Assembly: GCA_016716745.1 (NCBI GenBank)
Contig: JADJVD010000005.1
Location: 310,001 to 374,000 of the forward strand
DNA from: Hyphomicrobiales bacterium
GTDB taxonomy: Bacteria > Pseudomonadota > Alphaproteobacteria > Rhizobiales > Beijerinckiaceae
Direction: 5' to 3'
Length of the DNA stretch: 64,000 bases
Position 1 is the first letter of the stretch; the number at the start of each line of letters is the position of its first letter. Made by a program: the position numbers and the translations under genes. Below, one piece after another: positions 55,501 to 63,267 of this stretch. The notes under the pieces are model-generated. The model was not told the DNA's origin. It worked only from the letters and a program-made list of their open reading frames with translations, and did no database searches.

Positions 55501-58500
55501 CAACGCCTCGGTCCTCGCGGCTGGCGCGGCGACGCGTAGCGGCGCTGTGAACTGGAACTTCAGTTCGGGGGCGCAGGCGTTCGATTTCCTCGCTGCGGGC
55601 GAGACGCTGATCCTCACCTACGACGTTGTCGTCGCCGACGACAGCGGGACGGAAACGTCGACCGTGCATCAACCGGTCGTCGTCACCATCACCGGCACGA
55701 ATGACGGGCCGGTCGCCAACACCCTGGATTGGAACGCGGCGCCGTTCGGCCAGCCGCATGCGACCGAGGACGCCGCCGTCAACGGCTCCTTCACCGCCAT
55801 CCTGCCGCAGCTCGCCACCGATGTGGACAGCACGCTCACCGCGGCGAGCTTCAGCATCGGAAACGTGACGGTCGACGGCGTCGCGATGGCGGCCGCAGCG
55901 GCGGGCGTCAGCTACGACACGGAATCCGGCGCCTTCACTTTCGATCCGACCGGCCTTGCGCTCTACCAGTCGCTCGACAACGGCGACACGGCCGTGGTCG
56001 TGGTGAATTTCACCGTCACGGACGATCATTCCGCGACAGCGACAGGCGCGATCACCTTCCGCGTCGATGGAGCCAATGACGGTCCCGTCGCCAACAACGT
56101 GGATTGGAACACGGGCGGCGCGCCGCATGCGACGGAAGACGCGGCCGTCAACGGCAATTTCAACGCGATCCTGCCGAGCCTCGCCACCGACGTGGACGAC
56201 ACGCTCACGGCGGCGAGCTTCGCGATCGGAACCGTGACGGTGGACGACGTCGCGATGACGGCGGCCGAGGCCGGCGTGAGCTACGACACTGCCACCGGCG
56301 CCTTCACCTTTGATCCGACCGGACTTGCGCTCTACCAGTCGCTCAATGCAGGCGATGTCGCGACGGTCGTCGTCGCTTTCACCGCGACGGACGACAATGG
56401 CGCGTCGTCCAACGGGTCGATCACCTTCCGCGTCGACGGCGTCAACGACCCTGCCGTCGTCGGCGGGACCGACGCAGGCGCGGTCACCGAGGATGCGGGC
56501 GTCGACGGCTCCGGCGATCTGGTCGCCTCCGGCGCTTTGACGATTGCGGATGCGGACGCCGGCGAGGCGAGTTTCATCGCCGAAACGCTCACGGGGACGG
56601 CCTACGGATCGCTCTCCATCGCCGCCAATGGCGCGTGGACCTTCACGGTCGGCAACGCGGGACTGAATGGGCTCGACGGCGACGATGTGCGCACCGAGAC
56701 CTTCACGGTGCATGCACTCGATGGAACGGCCCATAGTGTCGTCGTGACGATCAACGGCGCGAACGACGCGCCCGTCGCAAACGATGACCCCGGCGCGGCG
56801 ACGGAGCTTCAGACGATTGTCGGCGATGTGCTGACGAATGACGTCGATCCGGACCATGACCCGGTCGTGACGCGCGCCTCCTTCGGCGAAGGGTTGCCGG
56901 TGATCCTCGGAGAGGACGGCGTCGCCACGATCGAAGGGGCCTACGGAACTCTCACCATCCATGCCGATGGCGGCTATTCCTATGTCGCCAACGCAGATGC
57001 GCTGCAGGTGGGCGAAGAGGTCCAGGATGTCTTCGCCTACACGATAGAGGACGGGGAGGAGGCGTTCGATCAGGCGACGCTGACGATCAACGTCACCGGC
57101 CAGGACGACGCGCCGGTCATCACGGGCCAGACAACAAGCGCCGTGACGGAGGATGCAGGGGTCACCGGCGGCAATCTCGGGGCGTCTGGCGCGGTCACCG
57201 CGACCGATCCCGACCATGACGAGAGCGGCTTCGTGGCGGGAACGGTCGAAGGGACTTACGGCGGCCTGACCATCGACGGCGCAGGCGCCTGGACCTATAC
57301 GGCGGACAATGCGCAGCTCGCGATCCAGCAGCTCGGCGCAGGCGAGCATCTGACCGACACGATCATCGTCACGACGAATGGCGGCGTCGAACAGCAGATC
57401 GTCATCACCATAAATGGCGCGAACGACGCGCCAGAGGCCGGCGAAGAGATTCCGGATCAGACCGCGACGGAGGACGCGGCCTTTTCCTACACCGTGCCTG
57501 CGGCGGCCTTCACCGATGTCGATGCCACGGACTCGCTGACTCTGTCGGCGACGGGTCTGCCGCTCTGGTTGAGCTTCAACGCCGCGACCGGCGTCTTCTC
57601 CGGCACGCCGGCCAACGGCGATGTCGGCGCCGTGACGGTGACAATCACCGCGACGGACGGATCCGGCGCGCAGGCGTCGCAAACTGTCGTGTTCACAGTG
57701 AACAACGTCAACGACGCGCCTGTGGCGACTGCCGACGCGGTGACGCTGGCGGAGAATGTCGGAACGACGCTCGCCGTCTCCGGCAACGACACGGATGCAG
57801 ATGGCGACGCGCTCACCGTCGCCGAGCTTGCGACGCTGACCGTGGCCGATGTGGACGGGCTCGGCGCGCTCTCGGGCGCTGACCTCGCGAAGCTGCAAGG
57901 CTACTTCACTCCGTCGGGAGGAAACATCGTCTTCGCGCCCGGCGCGGGCCTACCGAGCGTCGAAAGCGTGTTCGACCGTCTCGAGCCCGGCCAGACCGCG
58001 GTGGTGCGCCTCGGCTACACCGCTTCCGACGGACATGGCGGAACGAGCTCCGCGGTCGCGACCTTCACGATCAACGGCGCGCTCGAAACGGTCGGCGCGA
58101 CGCCGAACGACGATCCCGCGCTCACCGGCACGATCTATGGCGACGCCATAGACGGCCTCGCCGGCGATGACGTGATCAACGGCCTCGACGGCGCCGACAC
58201 TCTGGTCGGCGGCGCGGGCGACGACACGATCTCCGGCGGTTCGGGCGACGACATCATCACCGGCGGCGCCGGCGACGACGCCATCACCGGCGGCTCGGGC
58301 GTCGACACGGCGGTCTATGACGGCGCGTGGACCGACTACACGATCACCTTTACGCCCGCGACGGGCGCCTACACGATTACTCACAACGCCAGCGGCGATG
58401 TGGATGTCGTCACTGGCGTCGAAAAGTTCGCCTTCGGCGCGGTCACGGTGGACGTGCGCGCGACGGGTAGCGGCGCGCAGTCCATCGTCACTGGCAATGG

Positions 58501-61500
58501 CCCGTCGATCGTCTCGATCCTCGATCCGCAGACCAGCGCGACGGTGTCGGTCGACGAGAACGCGGCGGCCGAGACCCTCGCGGCGACGGTCACGGCGAGC
58601 GACGTCAACCTGCCGGCCGGCGACGATCTCGTCTTCGCGCTGGTCGACGGCGCGGGGGCGCCCTACACGGGGCCGTTCGCCATCGTCGAGACGGCGCCCG
58701 GCGTGGCGGGGATCCGCGTCGTCGGCGCGCTCGACCGCGAGGCCGCCGCCAGCCACACGCTGAATGTGCGCGTGACGGATTCGGCCGGGCAGTCGGTCAC
58801 GCAGGCGGTCACCGTCACGATCGGCGACCTGAACGACACTGCGCCCGTCATTACGGCGCCGGCCTCAGCCTCCGTGGCGGAAGGCGCGACCGACGTGCTG
58901 ACGTTTTCGGCGACCGACGCGGATTCGGTCGGCGGCCCGGCGACGTGGTCGCTCGGCGGCGCGGACGCCGCGCTGTTCCAGATCGTCGGCAATCAGCTCC
59001 GGTTCGTCGGCGCTCCGAACTTCGAGGCCCCCGCCGATGCCGGCGCCAACAATGTCTACGATGTGACGCTCATCGCCGACGACGGCGCGAATGCATCGCA
59101 GCAAGCCGTCGCGGTCACGGTCACGGATGTGAACGAAGCGCCGGTCGCCAATGACGGGACGGCGACGGTTGACGAGGACGGTGTGGTGACGATCGACGTC
59201 GCCTCGCTCATCTCGGACGTCGACGGCGACGCGCTGACGATCACGGCTTCGGCGACGAACGGGACGGTGACGGTCGCCGGCACGGTGCTGACCTTCACGC
59301 CGGCGGCGAACTATCACGGCCCGGCGACGATCAGCTACACGGCCTCGGACGGAACGCTGACGGACGGCGGCTCGATCGACGTGACGGTGAACCCCGTCAA
59401 CGACGCGCCGGAGGCGGGCGTCGCGCTGGCGGACCAGTCCTCGCCCGAGGACGCGGCGGTCAGCTTCGCGCTGCCGGAAGGCGCCTTCACGGATGTCGAC
59501 GGCGAGACGCTGACGCTGACGGCGACGCTGGCGGGCGGCGATCCGCTGCCGGCATGGCTGAGCTTCGACGGCGCCGCCTTCACCGGAACGCCGCCGGCGA
59601 ACTTCAACGGCGCGCTGACGATCACGGTGACGGCGACGGATGCGGGCGAGCAGTTCGCCTCGCAGACCTTCACGCTCGACATCGCGCCGGTCAACGACGC
59701 GCCTGTGGGCGCGGGCGTGTCCGTGTCGGGCGACGAGGATACGGCGATCGCGGGCGCGGTGACGGCGAGCGACGTGGACGGCGACGAGTTGAGCTTCGCG
59801 CTCGGAACCGGCCCGGCGAACGGGACGGCGACGGTGAACGCCGACGGCACGTTCTCCTATCAGGGGAACGAGAACTTCCACGGCGCCGACAGCTTCACGG
59901 TGTCGGTGTCGGACGGCGCCGGCGGCTTCGACGAGGTGACGGTCGACGTGACGGTGAACCCCGTCAACGACGCGCCGGCGGCGGGCGCCGCGCTGGCGGA
60001 CCAGTCCTCGCCCGAGGACGCGGCGGTCAGCTTCGCGCTGCCGGAGGGCGCCTTCACGGACGTCGACGGCGAGCCGCTGACGCTGACGGCGACGCTGGCG
60101 GGCGGCGATCCGCTGCCGGCATGGCTGAGCTTCGACGGCGCCAACTTCACCGGAACGCCGCCGGCGAACTTCAACGGCGCGCTGACGATCACGGTGACGG
60201 CGACGGATGCGGGCGAGCAGTTCGCCTCGCAGACCTTCACGCTCGACGTCACGCCGGTCAACGACGCGCCGGTCGCGACGGACGATGTGGGCGCGGCGGG
60301 CGAGAACGGGGCGGTCGCCTTCGACGTTCTGGGCAACGATGCGGATGTCGACGAGGATGCGCTCGCGGTGTCCGGGCTTGCGCTCGACGTCGAGGCGACG
60401 AGCGGGCTCGGCGCGCTGTCGGCGGGCGACATCGCGGCGATCGAGGCGTGCTTCTCGGTCGACGAGCTGGGCCAGATTGCGTTCGATCCCGGCGTCGGCC
60501 TTCCGGGCGCGGAGAGCGTCTTCGACCGACTGTCGCCGGGCGCGGTCGCGCATGTCGTCCTCACCTACACGGTGAGCGACGGAGCCGGCGGCGCCACGAC
60601 GGCGAGCCTCGCCATCGACGTGACCGGCGAGGCCGAGAGCTATCTCGGCACGACGGGCGACGATCGATACCTGATCGGCTCGGCCTATGCCGATGTGATC
60701 GACGGGCTGGCGGGCGCCGACGTGCTGAGCGGTCAGGTCGGCAACGACTGGCTGTATGGCCGCGAAGGCGCCGACGTGCTGCGCGGCGGCGCCGGGGCCG
60801 ACCATCTCGATGGCGGCGACGGCTTCGACTATGCGACCTACGACGGCTCTTCGGTCGGCGTCGCCGCCGATCTCGCCGACCCGGGCGCGAATACGGGCGA
60901 GGCGGCTGGCGACCAGTATGTCTCGATCGAGGGCCTGGTCGGATCGGCGCAAGCCGACGTCCTGTCCGGCGACGGCGGCGCGAATACGTTCATCGGCGGC
61001 CTCGGCGCCGACACGATGACGGGACGCGGCGGCAACGACGCCTATTACGTCGACAACGCCGGCGACAAGGTGATCGAAGCCGTCGGCGGCGGAACGGACA
61101 TTGTGCGCGCAAGCGTATCCTACGTCCTGCTTGGCGGCGTCGAGGTCGAGACGCTCACCGCCGCGAACGTCGCCGATCTCGCGGCCCTCAACCTGACCGG
61201 CAACGAGTTCGCGCAGCGCATCTACGGCAACGCCGGCGCCAACAACATCAACGGCCGCGGCGGCGCGGACCTGATGTATGGCTATGGCGGCGACGACATC
61301 TTCCATGTCGACAACGCCGGGGACCGGGTGTTCGAGACGACGGGCGGCGGGCGCGACACGATCAAGGCGACGGTCGACTACACGCTGGCCGCCGGCGTCG
61401 AGATCGAGACGCTGGCGACATCGAGCAACACGGGCGTCACCACGCTGGCGTTGACCGGCAACGAGCTCGCCCAGACGGTGGTGGGCGACGCCGGCGGCAA

Positions 61501-61873
61501 CAGGGTGAACGGCCGCGGCGGGTCGGATACGCTGTACGGCCTTGCCGGTGAGGACACTTTCGTGTTCGACACCGCGCTCGGCGCCGGCAATGTCGACCGG
61601 ATCATGGACTACGCTCTGGCCGACGATACGATCGAGCTGCGTCAGGCGATCTTCTCGTCGCTGACGGCTGGCGTCGTCGACGTGTCGAAGATCGCGGTGG
61701 GCGCGGCGGCGACGACCGTCGACCAGCGGCTCGTCTACAACGCCGCAACCGGCGCCCTGTTCTACGACGCCGACGGCGCCGGCGGCGCGGCGCAGGTGCA
61801 GTTCGCGACGTTGTCGCGCAATCTTGCGACGACGGCGGGCGATCTGGCGGCGGAGTTCAAGGTGGTGGTGTGA
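49550..61873 (+). CDS. Giant VCBS/cadherin-like repeat RTX surface protein (4107 residues)
   Basis: An uninterrupted 12.3-kb frame. No Sec signal peptide. From residue 1 to about 2860 there are some 20-25 immunoglobulin-like beta repeats of about 100-115 residues, each ending in phrases like GTNDGPV or GANDAPV (VCBS and cadherin-like type). A first RTX block (GGAGDDTISGGSGDD style) is at about 2863-2920. A second set of Ig-like and He_PIG-like domains (with LPAWLSFDG and FTGTPPANFNG) follows to about 3690, and a long calcium-binding RTX region (about 3697-4017). The C-terminus (FVFDTALGAGNVDRIMDY... KVVV) looks like a type I secretion signal domain. Expected to be an exported adhesin or surface-layer-like protein. 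No retention or protease (LapG) site is certain. Confidence 0.93.
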   Translation: MNAPVVGAGAFSAGIVEDSTTYSATSSFFFSDENAGQSHDVAIEFALATHSGLTGGPILTAPLGTLTAFVTDGATGVGDTGTVQWTYTVDNTALQYLGEGDTRVETFNLILFDSGGQQVTQTITITLTGANDAPSITGAVATGAATEVAGDSSAQNLDPITGSLTVSDADVGDVLTGEIVGDPVVKIGTTTITLPAGAEPLTAAGALSFGAATTNGSSTTLGWTYDPGAADLDFLAAGEQLTITYTVRVSDGTTTTGTQNIVITITGTNDGPVSTGGVVDGALAETAASTGAQTLAATGSFTATDLDASDTLTAAAGSPTATWSNMTSTESMAGVIAALSQSLTLTPTFDAETNTLTVGWSYDAAVNIDALAAGETITLVYPVTITDSTDATTSRDVTIVITGTNDAPTISAATDVAETFAEAASGTQTLSTTGSFVATDLDRTDTLTAIAGTAMAAWSGGAIPTSAQDQVNALIASGAFGLTPSYDAATNELSIGWTYDITAADLNWLGDGETLTLTFPVTVSDGQGGSVTQTVVITLTGANDAPTISSFAATATNEDASAVSIDLTQGAADVDGDLVFFAIESESVTSSNESREVEYTIEGNSITIDPAQFNDLDADQSETITITYAVTDGTATTPNTVTLLVQGQNDLATITVAPVADVTETDTSAPVTIDIASLVTITDDDAQDEAAPTKYVADSGVVTTASTLSPPSGTLLERVTLANGVVSYDRADFNWLDDGESVTYTVTFDAQSGDDAVQPQSFTFTVTGQNDAPTISAISAGPITEDAANPFSINLLAGAADVDGDTVSFGSLTSVVSSNGARTVAASADANGVLTLDPAQFNDLAIGESETVTVTYTITDGTTPVTNTATFTVQGQNDGPTLVGTIAAPTAYADPTTPLTTAGANSTTDILFAATGSGSQGTRGGTITFTDADATDSLGLGAAAHNGAAVVAADIHAIRAAATFTYTNASGTFTSTGLNANLTPANGTIPTTGALTVGDRADILNAFDINSATYDAATNQLSVVWSFDNTSTGSTGIARITVDNDTTAGLPPTVGSVDADWLAAGETLVVTFPITVSDGHGGEVTANVPITFTGTNDNPTGTQARTLFLNEGGGGARFTNPSTGTLVDNNPASAGADNGFASGTHTVRVDDGTTSDNQAQRISFNDTDRTDVSHSLAATAVATTSGAFGAGGLPSLETALGWLTPSLTQRAAGGNGQINWSFVAPDSAFDYLGAGDTLVLTYQLNVTDGSLSTTGAGRTVTVTVTGQNDGPALAAITPPDAVAESAGDSSTQDIAAISGTLSVDDKDVGDVLTASIVGSPVVKLDGGSYTLPSGASALANALTFAAGASNGGAALVNWTYDPSAVDLDFLAAGETLTLTYTITVNDGTTDTGTQELTISITGTNDAPVITANEGGDSAALGETDEGLGATGELILADADPSDTLSASVASVVLAGANLGGLISADVLGFLTLDPTTGIAGDGAGTPVGWTFNSDLQAFNFLAVGQTLTLTYQVQATDDSGATNNSGTHDVVITITGTNDGPVATNDTAGGTGAEVYETATLTVASGEGVLANDSDVDDAISVTKIAFGETEQTVATGAPGVIAGAYGTLTLNADGSYSYAANANPLALGETAMDTFTYTVTDLAGESTTATLAITVTGQNDTPTLSATTSSGSVDEIVGATGSAVVHTATGSFTVGDVDNGASLTATSALSSHVIAGAVASQAQLDALAALESKFSLSSATPAVDSTLTWTFAPTDADLDFLRNGQTATLVFTITVADSFGGAAEHTVTLTLTGQNDAVSILADGDGAGEVTEDATTPTLSDSGTFQFRDADLSSNFVTVIPGAGNTLGGELTTISALVEGAPADRDVTWTYNLANSATQYLGAGETANETFTVRVLDSVSGGYGDQAVTITVHGANDGPEVTIGEGSAAANVSESNAGLTADGAFTVTDVDLNDAVTASVAGVSTSGTYAGALPSDLESMLSVNASVLAAGAATRSGAVNWNFSSGAQAFDFLAAGETLILTYDVVVADDSGTETSTVHQPVVVTITGTNDGPVANTLDWNAAPFGQPHATEDAAVNGSFTAILPQLATDVDSTLTAASFSIGNVTVDGVAMAAAAAGVSYDTESGAFTFDPTGLALYQSLDNGDTAVVVVNFTVTDDHSATATGAITFRVDGANDGPVANNVDWNTGGAPHATEDAAVNGNFNAILPSLATDVDDTLTAASFAIGTVTVDDVAMTAAEAGVSYDTATGAFTFDPTGLALYQSLNAGDVATVVVAFTATDDNGASSNGSITFRVDGVNDPAVVGGTDAGAVTEDAGVDGSGDLVASGALTIADADAGEASFIAETLTGTAYGSLSIAANGAWTFTVGNAGLNGLDGDDVRTETFTVHALDGTAHSVVVTINGANDAPVANDDPGAATELQTIVGDVLTNDVDPDHDPVVTRASFGEGLPVILGEDGVATIEGAYGTLTIHADGGYSYVANADALQVGEEVQDVFAYTIEDGEEAFDQATLTINVTGQDDAPVITGQTTSAVTEDAGVTGGNLGASGAVTATDPDHDESGFVAGTVEGTYGGLTIDGAGAWTYTADNAQLAIQQLGAGEHLTDTIIVTTNGGVEQQIVITINGANDAPEAGEEIPDQTATEDAAFSYTVPAAAFTDVDATDSLTLSATGLPLWLSFNAATGVFSGTPANGDVGAVTVTITATDGSGAQASQTVVFTVNNVNDAPVATADAVTLAENVGTTLAVSGNDTDADGDALTVAELATLTVADVDGLGALSGADLAKLQGYFTPSGGNIVFAPGAGLPSVESVFDRLEPGQTAVVRLGYTASDGHGGTSSAVATFTINGALETVGATPNDDPALTGTIYGDAIDGLAGDDVINGLDGADTLVGGAGDDTISGGSGDDIITGGAGDDAITGGSGVDTAVYDGAWTDYTITFTPATGAYTITHNASGDVDVVTGVEKFAFGAVTVDVRATGSGAQSIVTGNGPSIVSILDPQTSATVSVDENAAAETLAATVTASDVNLPAGDDLVFALVDGAGAPYTGPFAIVETAPGVAGIRVVGALDREAAASHTLNVRVTDSAGQSVTQAVTVTIGDLNDTAPVITAPASASVAEGATDVLTFSATDADSVGGPATWSLGGADAALFQIVGNQLRFVGAPNFEAPADAGANNVYDVTLIADDGANASQQAVAVTVTDVNEAPVANDGTATVDEDGVVTIDVASLISDVDGDALTITASATNGTVTVAGTVLTFTPAANYHGPATISYTASDGTLTDGGSIDVTVNPVNDAPEAGVALADQSSPEDAAVSFALPEGAFTDVDGETLTLTATLAGGDPLPAWLSFDGAAFTGTPPANFNGALTITVTATDAGEQFASQTFTLDIAPVNDAPVGAGVSVSGDEDTAIAGAVTASDVDGDELSFALGTGPANGTATVNADGTFSYQGNENFHGADSFTVSVSDGAGGFDEVTVDVTVNPVNDAPAAGAALADQSSPEDAAVSFALPEGAFTDVDGEPLTLTATLAGGDPLPAWLSFDGANFTGTPPANFNGALTITVTATDAGEQFASQTFTLDVTPVNDAPVATDDVGAAGENGAVAFDVLGNDADVDEDALAVSGLALDVEATSGLGALSAGDIAAIEACFSVDELGQIAFDPGVGLPGAESVFDRLSPGAVAHVVLTYTVSDGAGGATTASLAIDVTGEAESYLGTTGDDRYLIGSAYADVIDGLAGADVLSGQVGNDWLYGREGADVLRGGAGADHLDGGDGFDYATYDGSSVGVAADLADPGANTGEAAGDQYVSIEGLVGSAQADVLSGDGGANTFIGGLGADTMTGRGGNDAYYVDNAGDKVIEAVGGGTDIVRASVSYVLLGGVEVETLTAANVADLAALNLTGNEFAQRIYGNAGANNINGRGGADLMYGYGGDDIFHVDNAGDRVFETTGGGRDTIKATVDYTLAAGVEIETLATSSNTGVTTLALTGNELAQTVVGDAGGNRVNGRGGSDTLYGLAGEDTFVFDTALGAGNVDRIMDYALADDTIELRQAIFSSLTAGVVDVSKIAVGAAATTVDQRLVYNAATGALFYDADGAGGAAQVQFATLSRNLATTAGDLAAEFKVVV
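55716..56455 (+). repeat. Adjacent duplicated VCBS units inside the giant gene
   Basis: Two neighbouring units of about 370 bases share HATEDAAVNG, ILP.LATDVD, TAASF.IG and FDPTGLALYQSL at the same offsets, with high DNA similarity. A local tandem duplication of one repeat domain. Confidence 0.8.
59378..60267 (+). repeat. Near-identical 0.3-kb duplication inside the giant gene
   Basis: Bases 59378-59700 recur at 59945-60267 (offset 567 bases, 189 residues), encoding a He_PIG-like domain (ADQSSPEDAAVSFALPEGAF to SQTFTLD). By eye only a handful of bases differ, so this is a recent duplication or gene conversion, in contrast to the older, diverged repeats upstream. A cadherin-like unit lies between the copies. 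Confidence 0.85.
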
Positions 61874-61882
61874 TCGGGACGC

Positions 61883-61912
61883 GCGCGGCCCCGGCTTTCG
61901 TCGGGGCCGCGC
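61883..61912 (+). terminator. GC-rich hairpin after the giant gene
   Basis: Perfect 11-bp arms, GCGCGGCCCCG and CGGGGCCGCGC, with an 8-base loop, 10 bases after the stop. No T-run follows, so termination may be Rho-dependent or weak. It also faces the convergent DoxX gene. Confidence 0.55.
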
Positions 61913-61981
61913 CGCGTCGGCCACGCGGCGCGTCTTGCGCAATCTTGCGGCGTCTGCGGCGCCGGCGGCGTCACGTTCAAC

Positions 61982-62491
61982 TCACGCGCGTCGCATCAGC
62001 GCGCGGTCGACCGAGAAGCGCCCCGGGCCGTAGGTCATCAATGTGAGCAGCGCCGCAGCCCAGACGCCATGGGTCGCGTAGGCGCCCGGGTAGACGAATA
62101 TCTGGATGACGAGCGTCATTGCGAGCAGCGCCGTCGCCGAGAGCCGCGTCGCCAGCCCGATCAGCAGCAGGACGGGAAAGACGTGCTCGGCGAGCGTCGC
62201 CGCCAGCGCGGCGAATTCGGGCGGCAGCAGCGGAAGGCGATACTCGTCGCGAAACAGATCGATCGTCTGATCGGCCAGACGCGGCAGCCCGATCTCGAAG
62301 CGACCCTCGACGAGATCGATCGCCAGGCCCTGAATCTTGGTCTGGCCCGACTTCCAGAAGGTGGCGGCGAGGGAGACGCGCGCGACGAGCGCCACCACCG
62401 AGGGCGGAACGCCGGCCGCCAAGGCGTTGGCGCGTCGCAGCGCCTCGCGAAGCGCCGATCGCGTTTCCTGCGGGGAATCGAGAGCCGTCAC
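61982..62491 (-). CDS. DoxX-family membrane protein
   Basis: 169 residues from GTG at 62491, overlapping the DUF2063 stop (GTGA). Four hydrophobic segments; VARVSLAATFWKSGQTKI and YGPGRFSVDRAL near the end are typical of the DoxX members in DUF692-DUF2063 operons. Inner-membrane protein of unclear biochemical role, often linked to redox or metal stress. Last gene of the bufferin-type operon. Confidence 0.88.
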   Translation of the reverse strand: MTALDSPQETRSALREALRRANALAAGVPPSVVALVARVSLAATFWKSGQTKIQGLAIDLVEGRFEIGLPRLADQTIDLFRDEYRLPLLPPEFAALAATLAEHVFPVLLLIGLATRLSATALLAMTLVIQIFVYPGAYATHGVWAAALLTLMTYGPGRFSVDRALMRRA

Positions 62492-63267
62492 GAGGCGTCT
62501 CCTTCGACATGAAGCGAGCGGTAGGCGCCGCTGGCGACAATGGCTGTCATCGCGATATCGAGATCGAAATCCGGCGAGGCCGCATAGCCGTCGGCGGCGG
62601 CGTCGGCGAGCGCGCCGCCCGCATTGAGTCGCGAGAGCGTCGCGGCGGCGCCGGGGGGCAGTCGGCGCACCTCCACGTCGAGCGAGGGGCGCGTGATCAG
62701 GGCGTCTTCCGGGGCGAATGGATCGATGCCCGAAAGGTCGGGCGCGCTTTCGCCGGCGCGTTGATGTGCCGCCCAGATCGACACGATGGCGAACGGCGAT
62801 GCGACGATGCGCTGCGCGGGGTGAGGGGCGAGGCGCAGCGAGGGCAGGCGCTCGGGCGTCAGCTCCGCGAATTGCGACGGCGCCAGAGCGACGCAATCGC
62901 GCGCGTGGAAGGCGTCGATCCGCGCCCGCTCGAGGCTCGCAAGGTCGGACAGATAGGGCAGGCAGGATGCCGGGGGAAAGTCGCGGAGGAACGCGGGGAA
63001 GGCGACGCCGTATCGCGACATGACTGGCGAGCGCGGCGGATGGGCGCGCACGAACTCGCGCGCCGTCGCGGCGAAGAACGCTTCGCCCACGACGTCGCGG
63101 GTGACGGGGAACGCGGCGCCGAGCGCGTCAATCAGCGAGACGGTCACGTTGTTGCGATAGACGCCGAAGCGTTGCGCGGGGTCGGAGCCGTTCCATGTCG
63201 TGACGCTGTCCGGCGCGGACGCGGACGGCTCCAGCAGCGCGGCGGCGAACTGCGCCTGCGCGCTCAT
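62488..63267 (-). CDS. DUF2063 (HvfC/BufC-like) partner of the MNIO enzyme
   Basis: 259 residues from ATG at 63267. FGVYRNNVTVSLIDALGAAFPVTRDVVGEAFF is the DUF2063 core, followed by PYLSDLASLERARIDAFHA. These proteins bind the precursor peptide and present it to the DUF692 enzyme. It overlaps both neighbours by four bases (ATGA and GTGA), giving a fixed order: DUF692, DUF2063, DoxX. Confidence 0.9.
   Translation of the reverse strand: MSAQAQFAAALLEPSASAPDSVTTWNGSDPAQRFGVYRNNVTVSLIDALGAAFPVTRDVVGEAFFAATAREFVRAHPPRSPVMSRYGVAFPAFLRDFPPASCLPYLSDLASLERARIDAFHARDCVALAPSQFAELTPERLPSLRLAPHPAQRIVASPFAIVSIWAAHQRAGESAPDLSGIDPFAPEDALITRPSLDVEVRRLPPGAAATLSRLNAGGALADAAADGYAASPDFDLDIAMTAIVASGAYRSLHVEGDAS

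Noticed and set aside
51578..61942. Very long minus-strand open frames (about 1000 residues each) opposite the giant gene
   Set aside because: They are arginine- and glycine-rich low-complexity translations without domain features, created by GC-rich codon bias and repeats in the plus-strand gene.
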